This document shows positions 9,645 to 18,900 of a stretch of DNA of 64,000 bases, one piece after another. This DNA comes from Pycnococcus provasolii (taxonomy: Eukaryota; Chlorophyta; Pseudoscourfieldiophyceae; Pseudoscourfieldiales; Pycnococcaceae): NCBI GenBank assembly GCA_938743325.2, contig OW568868.1, positions 806,001 to 870,000 of the forward strand, in the 5' to 3' direction. The position numbers were made by a program, and so were the translations under genes. The number at the start of each line of letters is the position of its first letter. Position 1 is the stretch's first letter. The notes beneath the pieces were generated by a model, which worked only from the letters and a program-made list of their open reading frames with translations, had not been told where the DNA came from and did no database searches.

Positions 9645-9691
9645 GTGTTAGGGTTAGGGTGTTAGGGTGTTAGGGTTAGGGTGTTAGGGTT
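9645..9691 (+). repeat. degenerate telomere-type array (TTAGGG with GTG spacers)
   Basis: Seven TTAGGG units, several separated by GTG rather than joined head to tail. It lies between the divergent AccA-like and exonuclease genes. The mixed spacing suggests age or slippage after insertion. Confidence 0.85.
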
Positions 9692-9840
9692 CGGGAAAGC
9701 AGGCCTCCTCTGCTTCCTCTCCTCTCCTCTCTGGGCTTCTGGCGGTCTGGTCTGGTCTGGTCTCTTGTTTCGGGGGCTTGGCGGCCTGCTTTGCGCAAGT
9801 GTTCTGTTCGCTTTCTCTTCCCTTCTGAGTGAGGTACTGC

Positions 9841-11598
9841 ATGGCGCCTCCTCCTCCTCCTGCTGGTGCTGGTGCTGGTGCTGGTACTCCTAATCTCCTT
9901 CCTCCTTCTCCTTCGTCTTTACTCATGAAACGACCTCGGCGGTGCTCCTCCTCATCCTCTGATGAGGAGGATGAGAATGAGGAGAATGAGAATGAGCATG
10001 AGAATTCGGCTTCTTCTATCCACTCAGGTTCTCAATTGTCCGACCATGATGATGGCGACTCAGACTCCTCCTTGCCCTCGTCGGCGGGTGCCCACCACCG
10101 TCGAAGACCTCGGCACTCCTCGTCATCCTCAGACTCAGACTTGTCAGGGCGTGACGCGCCCGACTCGCCGCGGAGAACGGCGTACTCGGACAGATTCACC
10201 GTGAGATTTCGTCCGGAACTCGTGCCCACGAACCCTGACGAAGAAGAACAAGTCGACTTGCCACCCCCAGAGCGCGTCGACGCATGCGCGCGGGGAGGCG
10301 AACCTTTCAGCGAGGCGTGCAGCTGCGCGGGACGCGCGTCGTGGGCGTGGTTTCCCGTGAACGCGCCGTCGGCAGCCATGCAACTCATGCCGGCGCCGTG
10401 CTTTGACCTCAACAACACGTTCGGCAACACGCTCGAGCACATGCCCGCGCTGGAAAAACTGCCACCTGGCGTTCGCATGGTGGTCGTCAGCGACCTGCCT
10501 ACCCTCGACAGCGAGCTCGAGCTGCTCACCGCTTCGCTCGTTGAGGGACCGCACGCCGACGGCGTCGTGGGACTCGACTTCGAGTGGGCGCCAAGATTCC
10601 ACTTCCGAGGTCCAGACTACGACCAAGACAGAGAACGACCCATCAGCCTCATCCAGCTCGCCTCGCAGACGCGCGTTCTGCTTGTGCGACTTTGCTGCCT
10701 GCACTGCGAAGAGCGTCGCGATGGAACGCTCGTTCCACCAAAGTGCCTCTCGTCATTCTTCGCTGATCCGCGCCTTCATTTTGTGGGATTCTCCGTTCAC
10801 GCGAATGACGCCACGAAGGTGTTCGAGACATTTGGCGTTATGCCTGGAGCACTCATCCCGCCGAGGGGGGGCGAGAATTCGGCTGCGTGCACCGACGACG
10901 AAGTCGAAGTTCCACCGTCAACGCCGCGCCTCTTCGACGCCTGCGCAGTGGCTGGCGCGATGGGATACCCCGCCGCGAGTCTCGCTCGCCTTTCCGCTTG
11001 CCTGTTCGGCAGAAGTCCGCCGAAGAGCGGGTACATCTCGACGTCCAATTGGGAGGCGAGTTCGCTGAACATGCGTCAGCGCCAATACGCCGCCGTCGAC
11101 GCCTGGATCGTGGGTGAGGCACTTCGCGGCTTGCGATGGTGGCATGCGCGGCAGCGCGACGTTCTTCGGCAACCAAGCGAGCGCATGCACAGCGCCGCGA
11201 GCCTCGAGGATTTCCAGCGTGCTCTGGCGAGTGAGGACACCGGCGCATCGGAGGAGGACTATCGCACGCACTGCGCCACGTGCGCAGTGGCGTTTGGAAC
11301 AGTGTTTCCCGACGCACCGTTGGAGTGCCCGGTGGAGAAGTGCGCGAAGAAATTCAAGGATTCGTCGCAGAAGCTCGTTGTCGTGGCCGCGAGCCAAGAC
11401 GCAACTGCTCCAGCTGCGCCTAGCGACCAGTCGAAAGTCGAACACTGCGACTCGGTAACGTGGGCGGGTGCTCTTCGACGCCTGCGCTTCTACGACCACT
11501 TGTGTACGAAAAGCGGCGAATGCGGCGAGCACGCGAAGCTCTTCGAGTCGGTGGTGTGCGGATCGTGCGGGCGCTTCGAGTGGACACCTGCGTCGTAG
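9841..11598 (+). CDS. DEDDy 3'-5' exonuclease domain protein with C-terminal Cys cluster
   Basis: 585 residues from the ATG of MAPPPPPAG. The N-terminal 170 residues are acidic and Ser-rich. The nuclease core shows the RNase D/WRN-type motifs: ExoI VVGLDFEW (Asp-Glu), ExoII FVGFSVHANDATKVF (Asp), and ExoIII MRQRQYAAVDAW with Tyr-x3-Asp. The likely substrate is RNA or DNA 3' ends. After the core lies a Cys/His-rich tail (HCATCAVAFG, ECPVEKCAKKF, HLCTKSGECGEHAK, VVCGSCGRFEW) that probably binds zinc and could hold nucleic acid or a partner. No helicase or HRDC domain is present, so it is not a full WRN or RNase D. The exact pathway is unknown. Confidence 0.85.
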   Translation: MAPPPPPAGAGAGAGTPNLLPPSPSSLLMKRPRRCSSSSSDEEDENEENENEHENSASSIHSGSQLSDHDDGDSDSSLPSSAGAHHRRRPRHSSSSSDSDLSGRDAPDSPRRTAYSDRFTVRFRPELVPTNPDEEEQVDLPPPERVDACARGGEPFSEACSCAGRASWAWFPVNAPSAAMQLMPAPCFDLNNTFGNTLEHMPALEKLPPGVRMVVVSDLPTLDSELELLTASLVEGPHADGVVGLDFEWAPRFHFRGPDYDQDRERPISLIQLASQTRVLLVRLCCLHCEERRDGTLVPPKCLSSFFADPRLHFVGFSVHANDATKVFETFGVMPGALIPPRGGENSAACTDDEVEVPPSTPRLFDACAVAGAMGYPAASLARLSACLFGRSPPKSGYISTSNWEASSLNMRQRQYAAVDAWIVGEALRGLRWWHARQRDVLRQPSERMHSAASLEDFQRALASEDTGASEEDYRTHCATCAVAFGTVFPDAPLECPVEKCAKKFKDSSQKLVVVAASQDATAPAAPSDQSKVEHCDSVTWAGALRRLRFYDHLCTKSGECGEHAKLFESVVCGSCGRFEWTPAS

Positions 11599-11673
11599 GA
11601 GTAAATACACGCGCTCCGCGCTGTTTTTTGTTGTATGTAAACGTAACCAGTCATTTTTTTTTACATTTTACAT

Positions 11674-12078
11674 TTACGGTTTCGTTTCACCCTCCTCCTC
11701 CTCCTTCTTGGGTTCGGTCGCGGTCGTGGTGGTCGTGGTCGTGGCGGCATCCTCGTCGTCTTCGGAGATCTCCGCCTGAAATTCCTTCGCCGCCTTCTGG
11801 AAGCTCTTGACGGTCTTTCCTAGGTCTTTTCCGAGCTCGGGCAGCCTGCTGGGCCCGAAGACGACGGCGGCGACCCCTGCGATAACAGCCACCTCCGGAA
11901 GTCCGAGTCCGAACAGGCCGTGCATCTTGACGTCTCTAACAGAGGTGTGTGTTTGTGTCCTTTTCTGAAACCCCACGTCCCTCACGCTAACCCTTTTAGA
12001 GCCAATCAAGCTTGCTCTGCGCAGGCTGGAACCACAAGGCATTGAGCGCGTGGAGGAAGACATGCGCGCCGCCATCAT
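11674..12078 (-). CDS. TatA/Tha4-type thylakoid twin-arginine translocase subunit
   Basis: 134 residues. The mature part starts near MHGLFGLGLPEVAVIAG, then a single membrane helix (VAVIAGVAAVVFG), the hinge FGPSRLPELG, and an amphipathic helix (KDLGKTVKSFQKAAKEF), followed by an acidic Thr-rich tail. This is the standard order for TatA/TatB-family proteins, which form the pore for folded proteins at the thylakoid. The first 50 residues are Ser/Arg-rich and look like a plastid transit peptide. The length and the Gly-Pro hinge favour Tha4 (TatA) over Hcf106 (TatB), but the two are hard to separate by eye. Confidence 0.93.
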   Translation of the reverse strand: MMAARMSSSTRSMPCGSSLRRASLIGSKRVSVRDVGFQKRTQTHTSVRDVKMHGLFGLGLPEVAVIAGVAAVVFGPSRLPELGKDLGKTVKSFQKAAKEFQAEISEDDEDAATTTTTTTATEPKKEEEEGETKP

Positions 12079-13177
12079 ACTGTATCTGAGTGGGAAAGGG
12101 AAATAAATGACCTCTTTCTTATCCGAAATACCATAGTCTAGCTAGGGTATGTAGGGGTGGGAGAACAACACAGACAGAACGCGAGCCAACCCTAAGAGGA
12201 GGCGTGCTGGGCCTGGGGAGGGAAGGGGATAAAACGAAATCCCTCGTGACGGAAGCTACGATAGAACCCCGAATATCAAGGAAAGTTGGTCGCAGTTGGG
12301 GATTCGGGGTTGGTTGGGAAAGGCCAGGATTGAGGTCCAGGATAGGTGTCCAGGATTGGTGCCTCTGGGGCTCCTCTGGCGGTCTGGCTGGCCCTGGGGG
12401 GTCGTCGGCACCTGTGGTCGGCAGTGCAGTCCGCACTCAGCAGAACGACCTCACCAACGGAACGGAACGCCGCACGCGCGCAATACCAGGGTAGGAAGGC
12501 CTACCCGGTATTGTAAGCCTGTAAGGCCAGGAAAACACAGGGACACGCGCACCTGACACGCGCCCGGTACAGTATCCCCATACAGTACAGTAATGTGGTT
12601 GGTAGAGTGGTATGTACATAGACTACGTATGCTTCCCTGACACCTGAGGAATCCACGAGACGTTCCCTTCCCTGCATCTCTGCATGATGACCTTGCATGA
12701 TGCCTGATGCCTGACGTCGCTCCATTCAGGACTCCTCTCCATGAGTGTATGAGGCTCTCCCTCTCCATGCCTCCACATATCCCCTAAGTCTATGTAGTTC
12801 TTAGTCTATGGTTGACGTCAGGCCCAGCGTCAATGAGGCGGTCAGGCGCAGGCGGTCGAGGGAGCATTATTGCAAGCAGCTGTGAGGCGAGGCGTGATGA
12901 GGCGTGCGTGATGAGGCGGTCAGGCAGTCAGGGGAGGGGACAGGGGAGGCTCGTGGTCAGTGGTCTCGTGACTCGTGTTCAACCTCACGATACGTTTACG
13001 TTTATTCCGACGTTTGACGTTGCCCCAGAAGGAAGTTGTGTGCGACGACGACGTTGATTGAGCTCACAGTCCACAGACGTTTGAGTTATTGGCCCCGCCC
13101 CAGGTAGTTGTCCGTCCCATCGGCGATCGGCCGCTGCCCATCCCCGGCCATACCTTCCTCCCCAGAAATCTCGAAGT
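12079..13177. other. divergent intergenic region, no gene seen
   Basis: About 1.1 kb between tatA-like and glycosyltransferase starts. It holds short local repeats (GAGGCG / GGTCAGGC words at 12830-12930; CCAGGAT words near 12320-12360). Only short ORFs without family motifs are seen. Confidence 0.5.
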
Positions 13178-14440
13178 ATGGCACCTCGTAGTAAAGTAGC
13201 TGAGCCTCCCTCCTCATCCGGCCCTCCGATCGGAACCGTCCTCGGATCTTTGGCGGGACTCGCGCTCGGAATCGCATCCTCGAAGTTCCTGCCAAAAACA
13301 TCAGGCGCTCAGGGAAAGACAGAAAAGGATGGGACAAAGGAGAAGGAACTCGTCGTGCGCCCGGGTATGGCGCGCCAGATTGCGTCGAGCGGAAAGCCGT
13401 TCCGCGTCTTCATGGGATATGACAGTCACGAGGACATTGTCTTCCAGGTACGATACCCATTAATTTTTTGTGTGCTTGGAGATGTTACGTAAGCGCGTCG
13501 CCCCCCTCCCCTTCTCTGCCCTGCCCTCCCCTTAAGATCGCCAAAACAACAACAACAACAACAACAAAACACGGTTCTCTCGTTCTCACAGCTCTCGCCT
13601 CAACACAAACTTACGCAGATCGCCAAATTCAGCATGCTCCGTCGGTCGAGCATCCCGCTTGACATCTGCCCACTTCGACGAAGCGAGTTGACAGCACGCA
13701 ATGTGTACCGCAAGACGCAGGACCCGAAGCAGAGCACGGAGTTCACCTACCTGCGCTTCCTCATCCCCTACCTGAGCGGATACAAGGGATGGGCGCTCTT
13801 CGCCGACGACGACTTCCTGTGGCTCTCCGACGTCTCCAAGCTCGTCGACATGTGCGACGACAGGTACGCTGTCATGGTGGTGAAGCACAAGACGATGAGC
13901 ACGTGCAACAGCAAGCTTGCCGGGTGCAAGCAGGAGCCTTACCCGCGTAAGAACTGGAGCAGCATGATCCTGTGGAACTGCGGCCACCCGGCCAACGCGT
14001 GCCTCGACCTCGACATGATCACCAAGGAGGGTGGCTCGTACCTGCACCGCTTCGCGTGGATCAAGGACGACGACCTCATCGGCGAGGTTCCGTTCACGTG
14101 GAACTTCCTCATCGACTGGTACGACGTCAGCGACGTCAAGGGATACCCGGAGGTGAAGGCTGACGCCGTGCACTACACGGACGGCGGCCCGTACTTCCCG
14201 GACTACCGCACGGTGGACTACTCGCAGGAATGGCTGGACGAGCTGAAGGAGTACGAGAAGACGTTGAAAAAGCCGCGCGTGCTGTGCCCGTACGAGCGCT
14301 TCATGACCAAGCCGGACTCGGAGACGCTCGAGGGATATGCCAACAGCGGTACAAAGTGGTCTTGGGACGACAACGACGCGACCAACGAAGGCCACGTGTG
14401 GACGGAGCCGTACGTGCTTGACAGCAAGGTGAAGGCGTAA
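13178..14440 (+). CDS. Glycosyltransferase-like protein, two exons
   Basis: Coding exons are 13178-13447 and 13619-14440, giving 363 residues. The 171-nt intron starts CAG/GTACGA and ends ACGCAG; joining restores FRVFMGYDSHEDIVFQ-IAKFSMLRRSS without a gap. The N-terminus has a membrane segment (GTVLGSLAGLALGIASS), as in type II Golgi enzymes. The catalytic part has GYKGWALFADDDFLWL, a DDD metal/nucleotide-sugar motif, then WSSMILWNCGHPAN, FAWIKDDDLIGEVPFTWN and AVHYTDGGPYFPDY. These match a family of GT8-like transferases known from bacteria and algae. Sugar and acceptor are unknown. The intron contains an (AAC)n tract. Confidence 0.8.
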
Positions 14441-14548
14441 ACGGCTGATACTTTGGATCGCCCGCGGGTGTCGCCGCGGAACACAGTTGCGGAACGGACG
14501 GGGCTGGCTTATAAATTTTTGAACATGAAATTTTTGATACTTATTTAC

Positions 14549-15448
14549 TCACTCTAGCTCTGCGAGCATGCGGTCGTATTCGGCACGCGACAGCTGACCC
14601 GCTTCCATCGCGCGGCGTAGGCGAGCGCGTTCACGGAGGACGTTGGTCGTGGCGGCGGCAACTCGTCGCGCCTGCCGCCGCTGCTGCGGCTGCACTTGTT
14701 GCTGAGGCGGTGTGACCGAGGGTGACAGCGGCGGCGTGGCACTTTGACCTACAGGTCGTCCGCCCATGCTTGTGTAGCGTGGCGTGAGTGGTCTCGGCGT
14801 TCCGGCAGGAGGTTGCCTTCTCCTCCTGCGCTTCTGGCCCCACCACGGCGGGTCTTCCATCGCAAGGGCGCCACTCACGTCCCACCCTCCTCCCATTTCC
14901 CAGTCGAGGAGACTTTCATCGAGCTGCTCGCTTGGCGGACTGAGCGTGTTGCTCTTCGCAAAAGCGACAGCACTTGCAAACGCATCCGCGTCTCCCGGTG
15001 GTTGCGGCGCCACACTTGGCTCGCTCGCTTGCTGCTGCTGCTGGTTTTGCAGTTTGGTTCTCGCCTGGAATCGTCTTCTTAGTGCGTCAAGCTCCTTCGC
15101 CGCGATTCTCGCTCGTCGTCTTCGTTCGCGTGTGGAGAGCGCCGCCGTGTCGTCTGCGGGTCCCAGGAAACCTGCTGAGTACACACCACCGTTACCGGGT
15201 TCCTCCTCCTTCTCCTCCTGCACTAGGTAAGAGTTCATGGTCTGTTCTTCCACAGGGCTGTTGTAGTTCATTCCCCACGGAGGTTGAAGAAGCGCGAGTT
15301 TGGAAGCGAGTTGTCCTGAAAAGATTGATCCTGAACTTCCTGAAGTTCGACGTCGTCTATTCAGGTTAGTATTACCTGTACTGCGAGAGTAGTTGGGCGA
15401 GAGGCGCTTGTGTGTGCGCTTGGGAGGAACGGCATGGGAGGGCGCCAT
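14549..15448 (-). CDS. Unrecognised low-complexity protein with C-terminal helix
   Basis: 299 residues, ATG-started. I do not recognise a family. The N-terminus is basic (KRTHKRLSPNYSR), the middle has poly-Gln and acidic/aromatic patches (LLDWEMGGGWDVSGAL, MEDPPWWGQKRRRRR), and there are many SP/TP sites. The only ordered-looking part is the last 45 residues, VLRERARLRRAMEAGQLSRAEYDRMLAELE, a charged helix pair of the kind seen in SHOCT-like short C-terminal segments. The basic patches suggest a nuclear protein. Coding status is supported by an uninterrupted frame, neighbour-like codon use and an orderly fit to the promoter region upstream. Confidence 0.6.
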   Translation of the reverse strand: MAPSHAVPPKRTHKRLSPNYSRSTGNTNLNRRRRTSGSSGSIFSGQLASKLALLQPPWGMNYNSPVEEQTMNSYLVQEEKEEEPGNGGVYSAGFLGPADDTAALSTRERRRRARIAAKELDALRRRFQARTKLQNQQQQQASEPSVAPQPPGDADAFASAVAFAKSNTLSPPSEQLDESLLDWEMGGGWDVSGALAMEDPPWWGQKRRRRRQPPAGTPRPLTPRYTSMGGRPVGQSATPPLSPSVTPPQQQVQPQQRRQARRVAAATTNVLRERARLRRAMEAGQLSRAEYDRMLAELE

Positions 15449-15567
15449 TCTTCTTCTTCTTTTTCTTTGTCCTAGCTAGGAGAAGGCGAGGCACTTAGTA
15501 AAGTTAACCTTGCGGATAGGGGGGAGGAGGAAAAGGGGAACGACGCTCCGCCTCCGGGACCATTTGC

Positions 15568-15606
15568 GTTAGGGTTTGCAGTTAGGGTTAGGGTTAGGGT
15601 TAGGGG
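15568..15606 (+). repeat. telomere-type TTAGGG array in a divergent promoter
   Basis: Five TTAGGG units; the first is set apart from the other four by TTTGCAG. It lies between the start of the orphan gene on the minus strand and the globin-cyclase on the plus strand. A TATATATATA run follows at about 15740. Confidence 0.9.
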
Positions 15607-15962
15607 GAGGCCGCGGTGGTTTCCTTTTCAGTTTTGTGCTTGAAGAATTGTTCTCTTGCACAGTTGATGTCCGCACCTTAAGATACACTGGGAGAGAGAT
15701 CTCGTGTAGTGTGCTGGGTGAGAGTGTGAGTGCTGGGTCATATATATATATAGATAGATAGCGCGCAGTCGAGCGAGCTCACGAGCACCGGCCGGCGCGC
15801 GGCCCGCACCTCCGAGGCGTCCGCTACCCGCCCGCCCAGAGAAAACTCACTTAGCTCGCAGATCACGTTCCCGCGCCGGTTGCGCCCGTCGACTCGTGCA
15901 GCGCGGTGCCGAGCGCGGAAGCCTGCTCGCCCTTCGCGCGCCACATCTGCAGGGACAATATA

Positions 15963-18900
15963 ATGTCCTCGGAGCAGCACGTGAACTTCGACGACGGGGA
16001 AGTGGGCGGGGAGACGGAGGTCATCAACAGTAAGACGGCGCTCGAGAGAGCCAAGTCCCTTCGACTCTTCGTGCCAGTTCAGGTGGACGCGCAACTCAAG
16101 CAAGCGGGGGAGAAGGCGGTCTCGGACAGCGAACACCCGCTCGTGTGCATAAGGCGTGGGTGTGTGCTCATCGCTGACGTCAGCGGCTTCACACCTCTCG
16201 AAGTCAAGCTCAACCGAGTCGGACGCGCTGGCATCGAGCAATTTGCGGACATTATGCAGCGAGTCTTCGAAATGCTTTGCAACATCACCTCCGATGCAGG
16301 TGGAACGGTCCTCGAGTTTGCTGGCGATGCGCTCTTCTGCTTCTTCGAGAGCGAGCACAACACACCGGAGTCTGACGTCGACGCTATCGTGGCTGCGAGA
16401 AGGTGCGCGGCTCTCATGCTGCGGGAAATGCGTGACTTCCCTGACCTGCGGCTGCACGGTGGGGCAGCCACGGGAACCATCAAGTTTGTGCACGTGCTAG
16501 CAGCGAAAGAGGAGAATGACGAAAGGAATGTCGCCGGTTGGAATTCTTTTAGCAACGTCAACAACGGGGGCCTGGGGTTGCTTTGGCAGCGCCGGTGCAT
16601 ATGCATGGGCGAGGCACTCGTTAAAGCAACGGAGCTGCTCGACGCGTCGCAGAAGGGCGAGATCTTGTTCGAGGGCGGCGAACGGGTCGTGGATGTGGGA
16701 AAAGACCTTGCATCCGGCTCCAGCACTGACTCCGAGGGCGAGAACGACGGCGCGGCAAGGTCGTCAGCGGACGATGGCCGCGCGTCTGCGAATCCGTCCA
16801 CGAGCTTAGATTACAGGAGGAGTGTGGATGACGTGAACACTCCTTCTAAGATGGCTGCGGAAAACTGGTGGAAGGCGAGGCAGTGGACCAAGACGCGCTT
16901 GCGGTGTCAGAAAAGCTGGGAATTCGTCAAGAGAGATCTCGAGGGAAGCGGCGTGGCGTTCTTCCGCAACATCTTCGAAGCTGCACCAGGCGTGCTCAAT
17001 CTCTTCTCGTTCGCGCACATCTCTCCGCCGGAGCTGTACGAGTCGCCCGAGCTCAAGCAGCACGGTGTGAAGGTGCTGAGCACCGTGGGCACCGCCGTTG
17101 CCGGGCTCAACGACATAAACAAGCTCGTCCCAATCTTGCACTCTCTCGGCGATCGACACCGAGATGTACACGGAGTCCTGCCGGAATATTACGGGGTTGT
17201 TGGCGCTGCGCTCATCAAGACACTTTCAGACGCGCTTGGCGACATCTTCACACCGGATGTCGAGGCTGCGTGGTTACACGTGTACAAGGTGGTGAGCGAA
17301 ACAATGACCCGAGCGGGCGAAGCGGAAGATGACTCGAACAGTGGTGGTACCAGCTACTCTCGAGCACTCAAAGACCCCAACGAAATGTTGAGACAGATAG
17401 CATCTTGGGAAAAGGATGCCTTAATGAGCTACCTCTCGAAAGAGATTGCTCACTACCTCTACAGCGGCAAGAAAGAGCTGTCACGCTTCTCGGAGATGCG
17501 CAGGATCGCAAGCGTATTCGTCTGCTTCCCGGAATTGACTGGAGGTGCTGCTGCAGCTCGGTTGGACACTGCGACGCTCAACAACTACTTTCGGCATAGC
17601 GTGATTCTCGTCGAAAAGCATGGTGGCATCATCAACCAATTTCTGTGGGATGACAAGGGCCTGATTCTGAAAGCTGCGTGGGGGATGTTCTTGCCCACAC
17701 CACACGATGAGCTGAACGCCGCACGCTTTGCAATGGAAATCACCGAGCTCTTTGGAGCACGCGCGGGTGTTGCATCAGGCATGGCGTTCTGTGGGCTCGT
17801 TGGTGCGGATGAGGTGCGCCTTGGACGCGTCATGTTCGGCGCCGAGTCGGTGACTTTGTCCGCTCGTCTCATGATGAAGGCTCAACCGTCGTCTGTGCTG
17901 TGCAGCGAAAGAGTGCGCGATGCGACATGGAGATTCATACACTACGAAGGGCAGGACGAGCCTTTGCTGCAGCTCAAGGGGCGTGACAAGAACGAGCCAG
18001 TATGCATCCCGAGATTTCTGAAGGATGGAACTTCGTCGCTTAGAGAAATTTCAAAATCTGAGATGGACAATCCAAGTCAGCAAGCGGCCAACACAGAAAA
18101 AGTTGTGAAGCACATGCCCTCATTGGTGAGAAATGAAACATCGACGCATGCGCTGCCAGATAATTCAGATGAGGACGAATGGGTGTACGCAAGAGAAAAT
18201 GAGGTGAGAGAAATCAGGAGCATGATCCTCAAGGCTGTTAGCAGCACGTCTCACGACGGCGGCTTCGCGGTCGTGGGCGAGCCTCATATGGGTAAGACAT
18301 CGATCGTTAAGGCGGCGCTTGAGCAGGCAGCGGCCAAGATGGGAGGCTCTGCAAATTGCGACATTCACTGGATCCTGTTGAATAAAGGCATGAAGACGGC
18401 GCACTTCAGCGCTGCGAAAAAGATCACGGGCGTAGTGAAGGGCACGGATGGAATGGAAAGGAGCTTTCGATCGTTGAAATTCCAGGCGAAAACGATGCCT
18501 CAGAGTCGTTTCAATTCCTTCACCAACGCGAGGCGCTTGGCGTTGCAGATTACAACCAGATCGAGTGCGGAAATGTCGAAGCTCTCGAGTATGGAATCTA
18601 ATCAAACTGGACCTTCGTTCACGGACATGGGCAACATACAAGAGGACGGAAGTGCCGAAGCGAACACTCTTGAGGTGACAAGTGACGGCCAATCTCAGCT
18701 AGGCCTCGCCCTGGCTTCTGCCTTTGAGATTGATCGGGTATCGATTTCGCCCAAGTCTGTGTCAAATACTCCGAAAGTGTCAAGTTCGAGTTCTATGCGG
18801 GACCATTTCAAGCCTGCAAACTCGATCGACATGCTCCAGGAGGCTAACACTTTGTTGATGCCAAAGGACAACATTCGAAGGGTTGTCGTTTTGCAGCAAG

